The translations under genes were made by a program, and so were the position numbers. Under the pieces are notes generated by a model, which worked only from the letters and a program-made list of their open reading frames with translations, had not been told where the DNA came from and ran no database searches. DNA of 64,000 bases from Cardinalis cardinalis (taxonomy: Eukaryota; Chordata; Aves; Passeriformes; Cardinalidae). Shown here piece by piece: positions 13,606 through 25,800 of this stretch (position 1 is its first letter; the number at the start of each line of letters is the position of its first letter). The stretch covers positions 434,001-498,000 of the forward strand of contig JACDOX010000263.1 in NCBI GenBank assembly GCA_014549065.1, given 5' to 3'.

Positions 13606-14934
13606 AATCAATATCTGAAAATGTGTTGCCAGAGGGCACAGAATGTTTCAGCTGTGCATGTATCCTACACACAGAGACTATTATTAACTGCTGCTTTGTA
13701 GCCTCTAAGGCAAGAAGAGCTTCCTTGGAAACTTAAAATTTTTAAGATGGATCCTGTGGTCTTAAAACAATGCTGGGATTGACTTCACCACAGGCTGATC
13801 AGACACTTCAGCAGACTAAGTACTTGCTGATCCTAGTGTTGTGCCACCTACAGGCACCGTCACTAGGAGTATTCACAAAGATTGATGTGCACAGAAAGCT
13901 GTGCCAGAAGATTGAGAATCACATATCCAGGCTTGGTTCGTGGTCGAGATGTGTGGGTGAGCCACNCTGGGCCTGAATGTGGGGAGGGAGGGAGCAACTT
14001 CCACAGGCTGTGCCCTGACACCGAGGTGTCACATTCTTCCTGCTAGGATGGGGCTTCCTTACAATCTCTGTTAAGACAGACAGAGGTTAGTTACATTTTA
14101 ACTCCACACACTGCCTGTGAGCTGACTGTACCTCCTCAGAGGAGGNTTAGGCTCTGGTGATAGGGTTCCTTTTATCAGACTCATTAGGCACATGGAATTA
14201 CTCTCTGTAGCTGGTTTTTCTTAGCTTTCCTGAGCATTTTCATATATGTAAGTCTAGAGTTCTTCACCTCTCAAATGTACTTGTATCAGATTCTGTTAGC
14301 ACATTACATAATATTTGAATATCTGAATAATTGCCATTATTCATAAAACAAAGGTCAGATGTCTACATGGCTNAACACTTGTCATTTGAACCCCCCAAAT
14401 GCATATTTTTGTTTCTTTAAAAGACCCCTTGTATTTTCCTGTGAGTCATGTTCACGTTTGCAATTATTTTTCTCTGGAAGAAGGACATGANAATACTTTC
14501 TTTTAGAAAGCACAGGAAAGCAAAGTATGCTTAAGTAATTATAAGAGGAAAAAAAATCCCAAAACAAACATTCAAACTAGACTTCAAGAGCAAAATCTAG
14601 GACTCTTTACATTTGAAGTGAGACTGGATGAGGTCCTTCACCAGGAGGAAGGGCTGAGAAATTATGTCAAGGACCACAGGGCCACTGCTCCTGCTTTCTC
14701 TGACCCCAGAGTGAAGCCACCTAATGCACTGCCCCCAGGAAGAGAATGTTCAACCTAAACTTCCCTCATTTAAGTGTGAGGGATTGCAATACATTGCCAA
14801 AAATGAAACACATTTTTACCTGTATTGATAACAACATTAATAACTCTCTATTTTACAGCATCGCTATTCCAACCCTGCCTGTGAGGTTCATTCAGTACAC
14901 GCACAGGGACACACCAGCTGGGCCTTGAAGCGGT

Positions 14935-14981
14935 CCCTTTAAACCCACAGCATTTTCTAACCAGCACCGTATTTTAAAGGG
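14935..14981. repeat. 9-bp inverted repeat CCCTTTAAA / TTTAAAGGG
   Basis: The arms at 14935-14943 and 14973-14981 are exact reverse complements with a 29-base spacer, about 700 bp before the PIEZO2 start codon. It may be chance or a paired binding site. No factor can be named with confidence. Confidence 0.6.
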
Positions 14982-15080
14982 TAAAAAGCTTTCCAGAAAA
15001 GTCAAATACATTCCAGCCACCGGAGATCTATTTTTTTTCCAGGCGACAATTTTCTTGTGGACCTAAATGTGCTGCTGAAA

Positions 15081-15112
15081 GGGGAGGGGGAAGGGGGGGA
15101 GAAGNAGGAGGG
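15081..15112 (+). promoter_or_regulatory. Candidate G-quadruplex just upstream of the CpG island
   Basis: Four G runs (4, 5, 7 and 3 bases) lie in about 32 bases on the + strand, separated by short loops apart from a ~10-base last loop. This meets the usual pattern for a potential quadruplex. It lies about 600 bp 5' of the PIEZO2 start codon, at the edge of the GC-rich promoter. Formation is not shown. Confidence 0.4.
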
Positions 15113-15322
15113 CCGGAAAGTGAACAGATTAGAGAAAACCGCTCCCCAATCAAGAAAAAAACCCGTTAACAACAAAAATTTAAACGAAAAAAAAAAGTGA
15201 AGAAAGAAAAATTTGTTAGTACCNCTCCCCAAAACCAACACGGAAAGAAGCGTTAGGGAAAACCGGCGAAGTTTTCAGCCGGCGCGGTGGCAGGACGGTC
15301 CCGGCGGAGGGGCGCGCAGGCA

Positions 15323-15335
15323 GGGGCGGGGGCGG
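15323..15335 (+). promoter_or_regulatory. Overlapping GC boxes (Sp/KLF-type)
   Basis: GGGGCGGGGGCGG holds two overlapping Sp1-type GC boxes about 350 bp before the start codon. Another GGGGCGGG occurs at 15459-15466. Such boxes are typical of TATA-less CpG-island promoters. Use in vivo is inferred only. Confidence 0.5.
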
Positions 15336-15510
15336 AGGAGGCGCGGAGCNGGGGCGCACCGCGGGCAATTCCCTGGCGCGGCGCGGGGCGCTCCCGGGTG
15401 CCGCCGGCCGGGCCCGCGCCGTCGGGCGAGCGGGGGAGGGCGGTGGGGGGAGCCCGGAGGGGCGGGCGTGTGCGTGCTCCGGGCCGGGGGTGCGGCGCGG
15501 CGCTGCTTGC

Positions 15511-15558
15511 ATGGGCTGCCGCCGGGATGCGGCGGGAGGCGTGAGGCGGCGCGGCTGA
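15511..15558 (+). other. Upstream ORF 1 in the putative PIEZO2 leader (15 codons)
   Basis: ATG at 15511 reads MGCRRDAAGGVRRRG and stops at TGA 15556-15558. It is in a different frame from the PIEZO2 start. The base at -3 is T (TTGC before the ATG) and +4 is G, so the context is moderate. Whether it lies in the transcript depends on the start site, which is not visible in the sequence. Confidence 0.4.
15527..15544 (+). other. Upstream ORF 2 in the putative PIEZO2 leader (5 codons)
   Basis: ATG at 15527 reads MRREA and stops at TGA. It is nested inside uORF 1 in another frame. The context is good, with G at -3. Confidence 0.35.
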
Positions 15559-15577
15559 GGCGAGGAGGGGACGGGCG

Positions 15578-15619
15578 ATGCTCCGCCGCCGCGGCGGCTC
15601 CGCTCACGGGCGGCCCTAG
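15578..15619 (+). other. Upstream ORF 3, in frame with PIEZO2 (13 codons)
   Basis: ATG at 15578 reads MLRRRGGSAHGRP and stops at TAG 15617-15619. It shares the PIEZO2 reading frame, so this stop codon blocks any N-terminal extension and fixes 15686 as the first in-frame ATG of the main ORF. A short gap of 66 bases then separates it from the main start. Confidence 0.45.
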
Positions 15620-15685
15620 GAGCGGCGGTGGCGCGCAGACAGGGACGGCTCTCCGGCCGGCCGGCCGCGACCCCCGCCCGCCGCG

Positions 15686-15749
15686 ATGGCCAGCGAGGTG
15701 GTGTGCGGGCTCACCTTCCGGCTGCTCCTGCCCGTGTGCTTGACTGCCG
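15686..15749 (+). CDS. PIEZO2: PIEZO2 coding exon 1 (partial gene; N-terminal 21 residues)
   Basis: PIEZO2 is a very large trimeric mechanically gated cation channel of the plasma membrane that underlies touch and proprioception in vertebrates. Only the first 21 codons plus one base are here. The peptide begins MASEVVCGL, continues FRLLLP and ends VCLTA. Against the human PIEZO2 start as I recall it, about 17 of 21 residues match. The differences are Ile to Thr at 10, Ile to Val at 17, and Ala-Val to Thr-Ala at 20-21. It is the start of the first transmembrane helix. Start choice: ATG 15686 has G at -3 and G at +4, and an in-frame TAG at 15617 lies upstream. The segment ends in phase 1 after G15749, leaving a split Ala-type codon (GC.), as the human residue that follows requires. 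PIEZO1 begins differently, so PIEZO2 is favoured. Confidence 0.92.
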
Positions 15750-15755
15750 GTACGT
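15750..15755 (+). other. 5' splice donor of PIEZO2 exon 1
   Basis: CCG|GTACGT: a canonical GT donor with a GTACGT core, fair but not optimal. It falls exactly where similarity to PIEZO2 stops, and read-through continues only into unrelated GC-rich intron sequence. A CCCTCC-type pyrimidine repeat follows immediately (15755-15773). Confidence 0.85.
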
Positions 15756-16830
15756 CCCTCCGTCCCTCCCTCCTTCNGTGGGTCCCCGGGCGGGTGCGCG
15801 TCCCGGGGTCGTGGGATCGCCGTCGCTGCCGGCCGGGGGCTTGGGGGATGCTTTGCTCTCCTTCATCGTGGCATCTTCCCCGTTCCGCTGTTTCTCCGAG
15901 AAACTTTAAACTTCGTAACTCTCTCATAATTTCTTATATGTTTGCTGTTGTTATTAATTTTTGTTGCCGTTGGTGTCCGCCCGGGGGTGCGGGGCTCCCG
16001 TGTGTGGTGGGGTGCCCGTGGCCGCGGCACCGGCGTGCGGGGCTCCGCTGCTTTCCGAGTCCCGCCTTGTCCCGCATCCTCGGACAAGGCGTGGGAGTGG
16101 GGAGGATTCAGGTTTTGCCATGCAGGCAGTGTTAGGGTTTCGGGGNTACTTTGTAAAGGGAAGAGTGAGCGTCTTTCAGAAGGAGCAGTTCACAAATTTA
16201 CAGAGGTTTTCAGGAGGTAGATTTTCCTTACTTTGAGAGAGAGAAATTTCAGTCTATTAAAGCGCGTTACTTAGCAGGCGGCCATCCAAGAAACCAATTA
16301 TTTTTGGATGGAGAACTGCGGTGTCCAGCCATAGGTGAATATGTTAATATGAATCCGTGCCCTCCGCACAATTTGAAAAAACTCTGCGAAGTGCCGACTG
16401 CCCGTAAGATCGCAGGACCGCGGGGTGGCCTCGAAAGCCGCGGTTGNGGAGGGCAGATCGGCGGGGGCTGGTGCCCGCCGGGGCGCTGGGGGGCTGTGGG
16501 GCGGGAGATGGGGAAGAGTGGCCGGGAATGGCACGGCTCGGAGAGAAACCCGTCGATGGTCAGCCCGGCGTGGCGCATCCTCCGCGGGCGGCGGAGCGGT
16601 GCCGGCCGTACCTTGCGCGGCAGCCGCGGCGCTCCCGGGCTGGTCCCGGGCCGCCGCTGGCCCCTTCCCGGCCGCACGGANCGGGCGCCGAACCGGGGCT
16701 GCCGGGAGCGACTCCCACCCTCCGTGCGGCCTCGCCGTCCTCGCGGGACCGCGCTGCCCAGTGGCCCCCGAAACTCGCATCCTTCCCGGGGCTTTGCCCT
16801 TGACTAGCCCCGTGGTGGCCCGGCCAGCGC

Positions 16831-19800
16831 CTCTCTATTTTCACATCTCTCTCCCTCCACCCTGCCCGGGAGCTGCCCGACACTCTGGTTCCAGGTGCCC
16901 TCCCCTGCCCCCGGCTTCTCCGGGAAGGAGGACGTGGGTCCCATCCTCAGCCCCGCTGGAGGCATGCGGGACCCAGGGCGCTCCCTGGTGCCTCGCGGTG
17001 TGCAGCCCTCCGGCCTGGCGGTGAAAATGCACTTTTCCCTCGTCGCTTTGCCTGAGGCCGTGTGGTGGGTGCTGTTAGCACGGTTGTATGAGGGATGAGA
17101 AGGAGGCAGCTTTTCAGACCACTACCCGACTTCTGGTCCTTCTAGAGCCCGTGGCCTCCCCGCAGGTGCAGCCCTAGGCTTGGGTGGCCAGCGCTGNTGC
17201 TGGGAAGGGCGCAGTTCCACTGATCCATGGCAGCAGATGAGGGGATTTAAGGCTGTCCCTGTGCAACCAGGTGTCTGTGCCGTGGTGGCCGGTGTGCAGG
17301 AACGCTGTGTGCGGAGGAGATGGGTGGTAATGCATGGGGCAGGTGGTGGGATGCCCTCAAAGCCAAGGGGTGCGGGTGTCAGGCAGGTCTTTCAAGGCCA
17401 GCGTTAGTCATAGAGCTGACTCCCTGTTTGGAATCAGCCGGGCCCCATGTTTTCTTTAAATTTATGAAGTATCTTTGAAGTATGAAGATGAATTTACTGG
17501 AAAGACATGTGGGGCAAAGAAAATATTCTAGAAAAGAAATGNTGTTTAGGTGAATTTTTGTTTTAGTATTATTCTAATAATATAATAGGTTGCTGTGCTA
17601 TTAAGACAGGAGGGGTATTATTCTGTCAAATGCTCAGTCAGACTCTTTCTGTATCAAAACAAGTTCGGCTAAAATGGTTTTGCTGTCCATATTCCCGATA
17701 TTTAGTAATGCAGAAGTACTTTCGCATTGCAGTAATACGTCCACAGATGAGAACTGATGTTGTCATGAATTGCTTATGCTCATCAGTCTTACTTATCTGA
17801 GGATTAATCGAAATATAAAACCTGAAAGAGGCACTTCCCATTCTCAGTATGAAAAAGAAATCCCACTGTGGAACTTTTGGGTTTGGACCTAGCGATCTTG
17901 TTCAGTTGGATTTGAGGGAGGAATTAGTAAGTGGACAAACAGCTTTTCTCTTACCTTAGTTTGCTGTGTATGTAGGTGTTATTTTAGCAGAGCCCTCACT
18001 NGGAGGAAAATCACAGTTCAGCTGTCTTCACTCCTGCACTTACCTTGTGTCTGCACCTGAGTTATCCCTGAGCCAGTGCTCTCTTCCTTTCCAAAGCATC
18101 AAGGAAGTGTTTCACGGGCTTCTGGAAAAAGCTTTTTAGAGTGATGTTTTTTTGTGTGACTTANGGGGAGGTTACATCCGCAGCTGAAAAGCTGCTGCAA
18201 GGACTCGCTGCGAGACTGATGCTCTTGTGTCTCCTGCCTCTGTCTGGGCAGTGAATGTGTCTGGCACTGCCAAAAGGGTGGAAATGCAGAGTGGTTCTTT
18301 TGGTTCAGAATCCATTGTGTGTGATTTTATAATGCTCAATTACTACAGTTTCTTATCATGGTATAATTTGNTTTTTTTTGTTTCTAAGACTAGAAAGTAA
18401 TGAGGTTGGAGAGCCCTGAACAGGTATGTGGAGGGCAGTGGCAGCTGTGGCAAACTCATTGAAAATAACACATCTGCTAAGCTGAAAATGGATTCCTTAA
18501 ATACTGTTAAAATTCTTAATGCTTTTAAGTCTTAATGCCTTAAATACCTTCAGTTTACATACTTTTAAAATAGATACTAATGCTNGTTTGCATTTATGAA
18601 AAAATATCGGTTTGCTGGGATGAAATNCTTTCCAGGCACTTATCAGTGCCACATATCTGAGAAAACACAATTCCTTGTAAGAATTTTTAAGATCAGATCT
18701 GTAGCACTGAAGTCTAATCTTCTGCAGGTAAGCCTAGATGTTTCCATTCCAAGCTCAAGAATGATAGGTCTTGAGTGTCTGATAAAGACAGGAAACTTAA
18801 CACACAGAAAATAAAAGGCTTTGGAGATTGAAAGGCTTATTGTAGGCTTATGACTTCAAGGTTGATCCTGTCATGTTATTTTCATGATAAAAATCTTATG
18901 TTCAGTCCAATGTGATCCTAGAGTTTGGATAGCAACTTAGAGTAATGTGAAACTTATTGCAAATAAAGTAGTGTGTTTGGTAATAAGACTGAGAGAGTTG
19001 GGTACTTTATTGGATTTTTTTTCATTGTGATTACTACAATGTGATTTTTTTTCTCTACTGTAGTAGCCCAGTGCTGAAAAAACAAGTAACAAAAGAGAGG
19101 AGAGGGAGCTTTTGGCACTGGTGCTGGAAAGTGGGCTTTTTGTATTTTGTCTTTGAAAGCTTGAGCCTTGATGTGAACCTGTCTTCTTTTGTTACTCATA
19201 TGTACTTGAAAAATGCAAGAAGTGATTTTTCGTGTTGAAGCAATCAGAGCTATCTTTTGGTAATTGCTTTCTTTGGTTTATAGAGACTTGAACCACAAAG
19301 CTGGCTTACTTAATAACAGTTTTTAATTATACTGCTTCTAATTGTTTTCGTTCACACACAATTCATTAGTTTTCTCTTAAGCCAAATATGATTATTTTCA
19401 AATGGGATGCTGGGGAAAAATGCTTAGGACTTTTTTTCCAGAGGATGGCTTTCTCTGGGTTTTGACTGATATGTTGGACTGTGTGTGTTATCAGCAAATG
19501 GGCGTGAGGTAGTTGCCTGGGCCAAGTGCTTCCCAGAAGTTACACTTGCTTTNTAAACTCTTGAATTTTGACCCAGATGAACTAAGAGTTGTAGAAGCTT
19601 CTAGAAAGTTTAGAGTTTTCTGAGGGGTTGAGTGCAGGTATCAGTGTTTTGAAAGCGATGGCAGATAAAAATAAAATACTTCGGAATTTTTTTGGTGACA
19701 GAGTTCAGATATTATTTGGAAATTTTCACAACTGTCTTTAAGCCGAATACTTAAACTCCTGGTAAATAACAGGAATTCTTTTTCTTAATTTTATTTTTTA

Positions 19801-22800
19801 ATTTCTCCTTTCAGCAACCAGTGCTCATGAGAATGATACTGAGTGAATCAGAATTAGCATCTCTTCAGGATATGAACAATATGTTACAGAGAACATTTCT
19901 TAAATCATTACAATATTTTCAAAAGTACATATATTCACCTGCTGGAAGTGCCTCAGTGGGAGTGGGGTCTGTGTTCTGCCTTGGAAGGGAAAGGTAGATT
20001 CCATGATGCTTGGGTGATCTTTTATCCCCAAATTAACAAATATTGATGAAAATTTTGAAGGGGAAATACCTGAATTACTACATTACCAGGTATTAAAATG
20101 CTTTTTAAATTGCATGTTTGAAGTGTATTTCAGANTCTGATACCTCCCTATGCGTTTTGCTGCTCTGAATTACTGCTACTCACATTTGCTATAGAGAGAA
20201 TAAATTGGGCAGCTGTAATTCTGAGGCAAGCCTGTGGAGGCAGTGAACCATNTTGTGCTTCGATTATTATTTATTTTGTGCTTTTCATTGATTTCACTGG
20301 AGGTGGCTGTTCAAGAAATCATTATAGAATATGATATTTTGTTGCAATTTTCAGGTGACCGAATGATTTTTATGTGCCTGTCTCTGCAGGTGATGTCATG
20401 GTGATGACATAGCAAGTTGTGATGCAGGACTGCTCAGACTAGAGGGCAGTTTGTGTAGAGGCATTGCATGTGACAGTGTAAACATGCATATCAAAAAACT
20501 TTGACATATTTTTAAAATTGAAATAAACTTCCTGTAGATGGGGAAAGTCATGCTTATTATGTTTTAAAATTGGTCAATTACTGAAAAGAAGGCAAAGATC
20601 AGACTGGTGAGGGTTTTTTGTCATAATGGTGACATTGGGAAATATTTATTACGATGTACCAAGAGAATGATAGGGACCAGCATGATAAAAATTCACATAG
20701 ATTTCCCATTACATTTCAAAACACTCTGTCCCAGAACACTCATAAAAGTATTAGTCACAGCAACAAAAAGTCTAGGAACCATTAGTGGGTAGCATGCGGA
20801 AAAAAAAGTTAACTTGGATGTCAGTTTGCACAAGAGATCCTAAACCAGCTAAAATAGAAGCTTTCCTTCCCAATTCAAATGATTAAATTTATTTCACCTG
20901 GTTTCTTTGACGACAGGAAATTTCACCTTGTTCAGTGGGAGCAGGTGAAAGGTGTCAAGTGGGAGCCAAATATCCACAGCCTTGCAAGAGCAACATTTTC
21001 TAGGCTTGTAGGCACAGGGTTAGATGTTCTTGTGCACAAAATGACATTGCAATCTCTGTGGCTTCCACCTAGGGTAATTTAAAACCCAGAAGAAAGAGTT
21101 TTTGGGGAGTGGGGAGGCAGCAGTCTGCTGCAAGTGCAGTGCTCCCTCTCTCTTGTGTAATAGCCANCTCGGGTTGGCTGCCTTTGCTTCTTCCCTAGCA
21201 CTCAGGCTGAAAAACCACTTAAAGATGAATCCCACCAAAAAATAGGAATAAAACTTGTCTCCATAGGTTCTTACCTTCTCTACTTATTTAGCCTAACTAT
21301 TCTGTTAAGTGGTTTGAATCTACTTAATTACTAAGACGAGCTAAAACCAGAACCTATGAGTGTGCAAGGGTTAGGGCNTACCTGGTGGGTAGCTTGTTCC
21401 ACAGATGGGTTGAACGTGGAGATGGAAATCAGTGGGAGACAGCTGCCTTGTGAGAGTTACTTGAAGAAAGTGGACAGTTTGCCTGGTGACTGTCAGAACT
21501 GGAAAGCATCTGAATCCTTTATTTGTTGTGCTGGAGCTCATGCAAATCGTGTCATGCATGAAATTCCCTGTCTTCTAAATTGCAGGTACAACACTGAGCT
21601 GTATTTTGGTTTTTGATTCTTTTTTTTCTTTTTAATCAGAACAGTCAAATCAAAACATGAAATGACAGACCTGTGTGTATTTGGTGATAAATCATTTTTG
21701 GTGGATGTTTCTGATGGAGATCAGGGAAGAGAATGATACAATTATTGCAGCTGTACGTATGTGGCTATGGTGCTTTTTCNTTTCAGCTATTTGCTAAAAG
21801 TCCAAAACTGCAGGAAACTACAATTGATATACAATAGGCAGGGGGACAGAGTTCAACAGTTTTAACCACTTAAACACAAAAATAATTTCATGTTACATCT
21901 TTACCAACATTTTTGTTGAAGTAGCAGAGTCGCAAATGCTGGCAAAAGCCGAACAACTTCAGAGTGGTTGGTGTTGCTAAAAGAACTCTTGGAAGGAAGT
22001 ATCATCCAAAGGATTGTATCTGAAAGGGACACCAAATTATGTCCTCCTTCAGAAGAGGAAAATCTTTTCTACAAGTGTGTAAAGCTGAGTGTTTACATTC
22101 CACATTTTCTTCTCTACNGTCTTTTCACTTTGAAATGATAACCATTGTGAAGCTGTGGTGTCTTTTTTGAGGATAATGTTTTGCTTGAGGAACATCAGTA
22201 ACTACTTTCATGTGTTAGACTGCAGCATTCTGAAGAACAGACTGTTTAGTTTCCATTTTGAAGAATGAAATTAGCAAGTTCTAATTAGTAAAAAAGTCTG
22301 TGTAGTCAAGAGATTGTTTTAGCCTTTCCAATATNTTCAGGTAGTTCTAAAGATACTCTAAGTATGATTTGCTAGTAAGAGGCTGTATAATTTTTTTTCC
22401 CTGTACTGCAGTGGATTGATCAGTGTTTGTAACTAAATTAATCCAGATTTGTTCTTTAGGGTTAAAACTTTCTGTAGCGTTACTTTAGTGGTGATCACAG
22501 ATCTTCATTCTGTCATCTTGACAGGTATCTGAAGCAGGTCAGAAGCTGGTAGTGTGTAGATAAGTTTTCAGAATGAGTGAGGGAGCCTTCTCATTCTTTT
22601 ATTGAGAGAAACTGGTATACTGGGAGTTATTTTGTCAGATAAATCAGCTGTTTTGATGTGTTTGTTCAAAGTATATCCTTTGATGCATTATGTTCAGGAT
22701 GTGGCTGTATTAATGCACTTCTCTTTTCCTGAAGGTCTTACCTGTCTATTTCCTATATTAAGTAGGCAGTTGTAAAACATGAATGTCACATTAAGGTTGC

Positions 22801-25800
22801 TATTATGTATTTTAATTTCTTTTATATCATTAATTCTGAGCTGCAGTTTTAGCTTTGATAATATCCTGTGGCAATGAATTCCATGGGTGGATTCCACCAT
22901 GAATAAAAAGAAGTACTTTCAAATTAATTTTGAGTTTGTTGCCTTAGTAAATAATCCTTTGGATGGGAGAAAGTATGTATAATCNCTTAAATCAACAACA
23001 GTGTAGTGTTCTATTTACTCTAATACTTTAGAATAACATTTGCAAGCATAAAATCAACCATTAAGATTAACTGTAGAAATTAACAACTCTGGGTTTCCAA
23101 TCAATTTGTCCAGTTCTGAAGAGAAAGGGATGAGGATTATGTAATTCTGCCTTCTCCATAAAAAAGGAGTTTCAGGACAGGATAACTTTACAGCTTGTAT
23201 AGACAGAACAGTGTAGCTCTTCTCTGAATTCATTCAGGCAGTCTTTAGTTTGGAAGGTGTTTTATAAAAGTAAAACTTAAAGTGATCAGTGTGTTTGTGA
23301 GTGATACACTAATCACTCCCTTTTGGGCAAAATATTCTGAAGCCTGGGACTCCAGACACTGCATACTCTGTCTATGGTTTCCAAGCCACTAATTAGTTAA
23401 TATAGATTGACAGAACCATAAGGTAAAACTGAAATACCAAGGGTTATTCAAGTGAAGATCAGTTTTGTCCCTTGATCAGAAGTTGCATAGGTGACTGGAA
23501 AAGATTTCCTGAATGGTTAAGGTGGTGTGTTCTGGACTCCTATTGTGCTGAAGCATGCCAAACCTGTGTGGTTAGAGATGCTAAACAAGAACAAGTGCTG
23601 TCTTTTTCTAGTTGTGCTAATGCCACTCAGTAAACAGTATGTTGTTTTGTTTGGTTGGGTTTTTTTGTTTGTTTGTTTTTAAGATGTGCTATTAAAGAAA
23701 TTGGCTTCTGGGTAATTTGAAGAACACTAAACTCCTTTTGCTAGCAGTTATGTATTCCAGGTTGCATGTATGCATTATTTTTAGTTTAGCTTTTTTTAAG
23801 TGCAATGTAGGTTGCAAAGGCTTGGAAAGGAATGATCAGTGAAACATACTGGGTAGCCAGTGTAACCCCCCCANTTTTGCAGTTTGATAGTAGGCCTTCA
23901 TCCAAATTACTAAATCTCCAGCTGTGAAAGGTGATGTTGATTACAGCATTAGGCATCTCTGATGATGTTGATTTGCTTGTCAAGGAAATCTAGCAAACAA
24001 GTACAGTGACACTCTGAATTTCATTTTATTACATTCTCACATATTGGGAANTGTCTGGAACATGCAAAATGATTGCATAGAGGCTACATTTGTTTTTGTT
24101 GTGCTTTTCTTCCCTTTTGTGGCTTTTTACAACACCTTTCAGAGTNGCAGTTTCCTGGTCACTGAGAATAGATTATGACATAAAGCCAAAGGAAAGTGAG
24201 GGAAACTTGTCTCCACAAATCCTGATGTATGTAGAAAACTTTTACAACNATAAATAAATATTAGATCATGTTGTCATCTGTGACAATATTGTCAAATACT
24301 NTCAAAACAATATTCAAAAACATGTTTCAATTCGTTGCTCCTTCACTCCATGCTTAGAATTAAAAAAACCTGTCCTGTTACATTCCTTAATAACACTGTG
24401 TTCTTTTGACAGTTACATACTTAAATATACTTCTACAAAACAAGTTAAAAACTGCATGTTTTAACCATTCTAAACTTTGTCAAAGACAAGACTTTCTGGT
24501 GCATGTATTTTGAAGGGCTCTTCCAGTTGCAAGCACAGAATTGTAATTGTTTTCTTTGGTTTTGCATGAGTCATTGACACCATCAGCATTTTCTTTGAGG
24601 GCAGGAATNGTATATTTCTCTATAGAAAGTCATCGAGAAATATTTGTGTCTTTTCTGAATGCGAAATAATAAAATTGTTCAGGTTGTCGTGTTGTTGGCC
24701 AAAGAAATTCTGTTGTGATAACTGTATCATCAGCTAGAAAAGCTGTGTAGTCATCTTGATTCTTCTCCTTCATCCTCCTCCTCCTTCTTTCTTGTCTAGA
24801 CATTTACCATGTCAAATAACTGTAATTTGGAAAATAAAGATCTGTGAAGTATCACCCAAATCATCTTGTTTGTTAGCTAAATGTGGGGCATATGTATTTG
24901 CAGTATAGTGCTAAGTAAGCAAAAAACACCACTTCCATANCTTATTTTCTCAAAATTGAAAGGAAATCAATAACCAGCTTTTTAAAAATTTGCATTAAAC
25001 AAAGTTTCTTTGCTATGTTCTTAAAGCATCTGGTAAAGATAATCAAGTTTANGACTTTCTTCTGTCATTTCAGAGTATAATTGGGCAGCACCCCCCACAA
25101 ACCAGTGTGACACTGTGTCTATTTGTGAAAATATGTTTCAACTGGAATCTCTATAGTTCATGGTTTTCACTGCGCTTATTCTTATTAACCTGTATATANA
25201 CTTTGTTGTCACGTGTAGAGTTTTACTTGTTAGCCATTTGTTTTTATTGAACTGAGTGAAGGAACTCCACCATGATGCTGTTGGTGTACATAAACATGGC
25301 CTGTTTCTTGCAGCTTTTCGTTGCCATCTGCATGTAAAGCTTCACAGTTGCTTGAAGATCTTGACAAATATTTTTCTTGCTAATTTGCTGAAAGCATAAG
25401 TAAGCATCCTCATTTTATGTGTGTTTAAAAAAGATCCTTCCAGNTTATCATACCACAGTGATTTTAGGCATAAATTGTTTAGAGATACAATAACTTTATG
25501 TGAAATAAGCCGCTATCAAATTTGGGAGCCTCANTAAGTCTCTCCTGATGCCTACATTTTTGTCANAGCATGCAGATAGACTGAGGGNTACAAGACAATC
25601 CCACTGTGCTGTTTNGAGGNTAGAAACCAGGNCTGACCTAATAATTTAAGTTCACCCCTCCCTTTACAGAAGTTCAAATAAAAGCAGAGAAAAGAGGTAA
25701 TACCAAAAATCTTGTTTCCTACAACTTGGCTGCTGGGTGAGCCATACTGGCAGCAGTAAGGAAATGGCAGAAGGTCCAAGTGGTCATTAATGTGCCCCAG

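Larger units (their letters stand above)
8119..14934. other. Intergenic DNA 5' of PIEZO2, no gene seen
   Basis: Nearly 7 kb of unique AT-rich sequence. I see a hairpin-forming inverted repeat at 8649-8672, a short TA microsatellite at 12277-12293 and an A/C-rich low-complexity tract (AAAACCAAAACAAAACC type) at 13558-13605. No exon-like frame or known repeat family is recognised. The region leads up to the PIEZO2 promoter. Confidence 0.5.
15270..16830. promoter_or_regulatory. CpG island containing the PIEZO2 promoter and first exon
   Basis: There is an abrupt change from AT-rich sequence to very GC-rich, CpG-dense sequence that covers the 5' UTR, coding exon 1 and the first kilobase of intron 1. 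Brief AT-rich dips occur at about 15890-15965 and 16180-16380. No TATA box is obvious near a plausible start site, so a dispersed CpG-type promoter is likely. The edges are judged by eye. Long open frames on both strands here follow from few stop codons in GC-rich DNA and are not evidence of extra genes. Confidence 0.9.

Noticed and set aside
15213..15743. 176-codon + strand open frame, and other long frames on both strands, across the CpG island
   Set aside because: They are rich in Arg, Gly, Ala and Pro as expected from GC-rich DNA with few stops, start outside the island in AT-rich sequence or without a real ATG, and overlap the PIEZO2 exon in a different frame.
15686..16135. 149-codon reading from the PIEZO2 start through the intron
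   Set aside because: PIEZO2 similarity ends exactly at the GT donor at 15750; the rest is unspliced intron translation.
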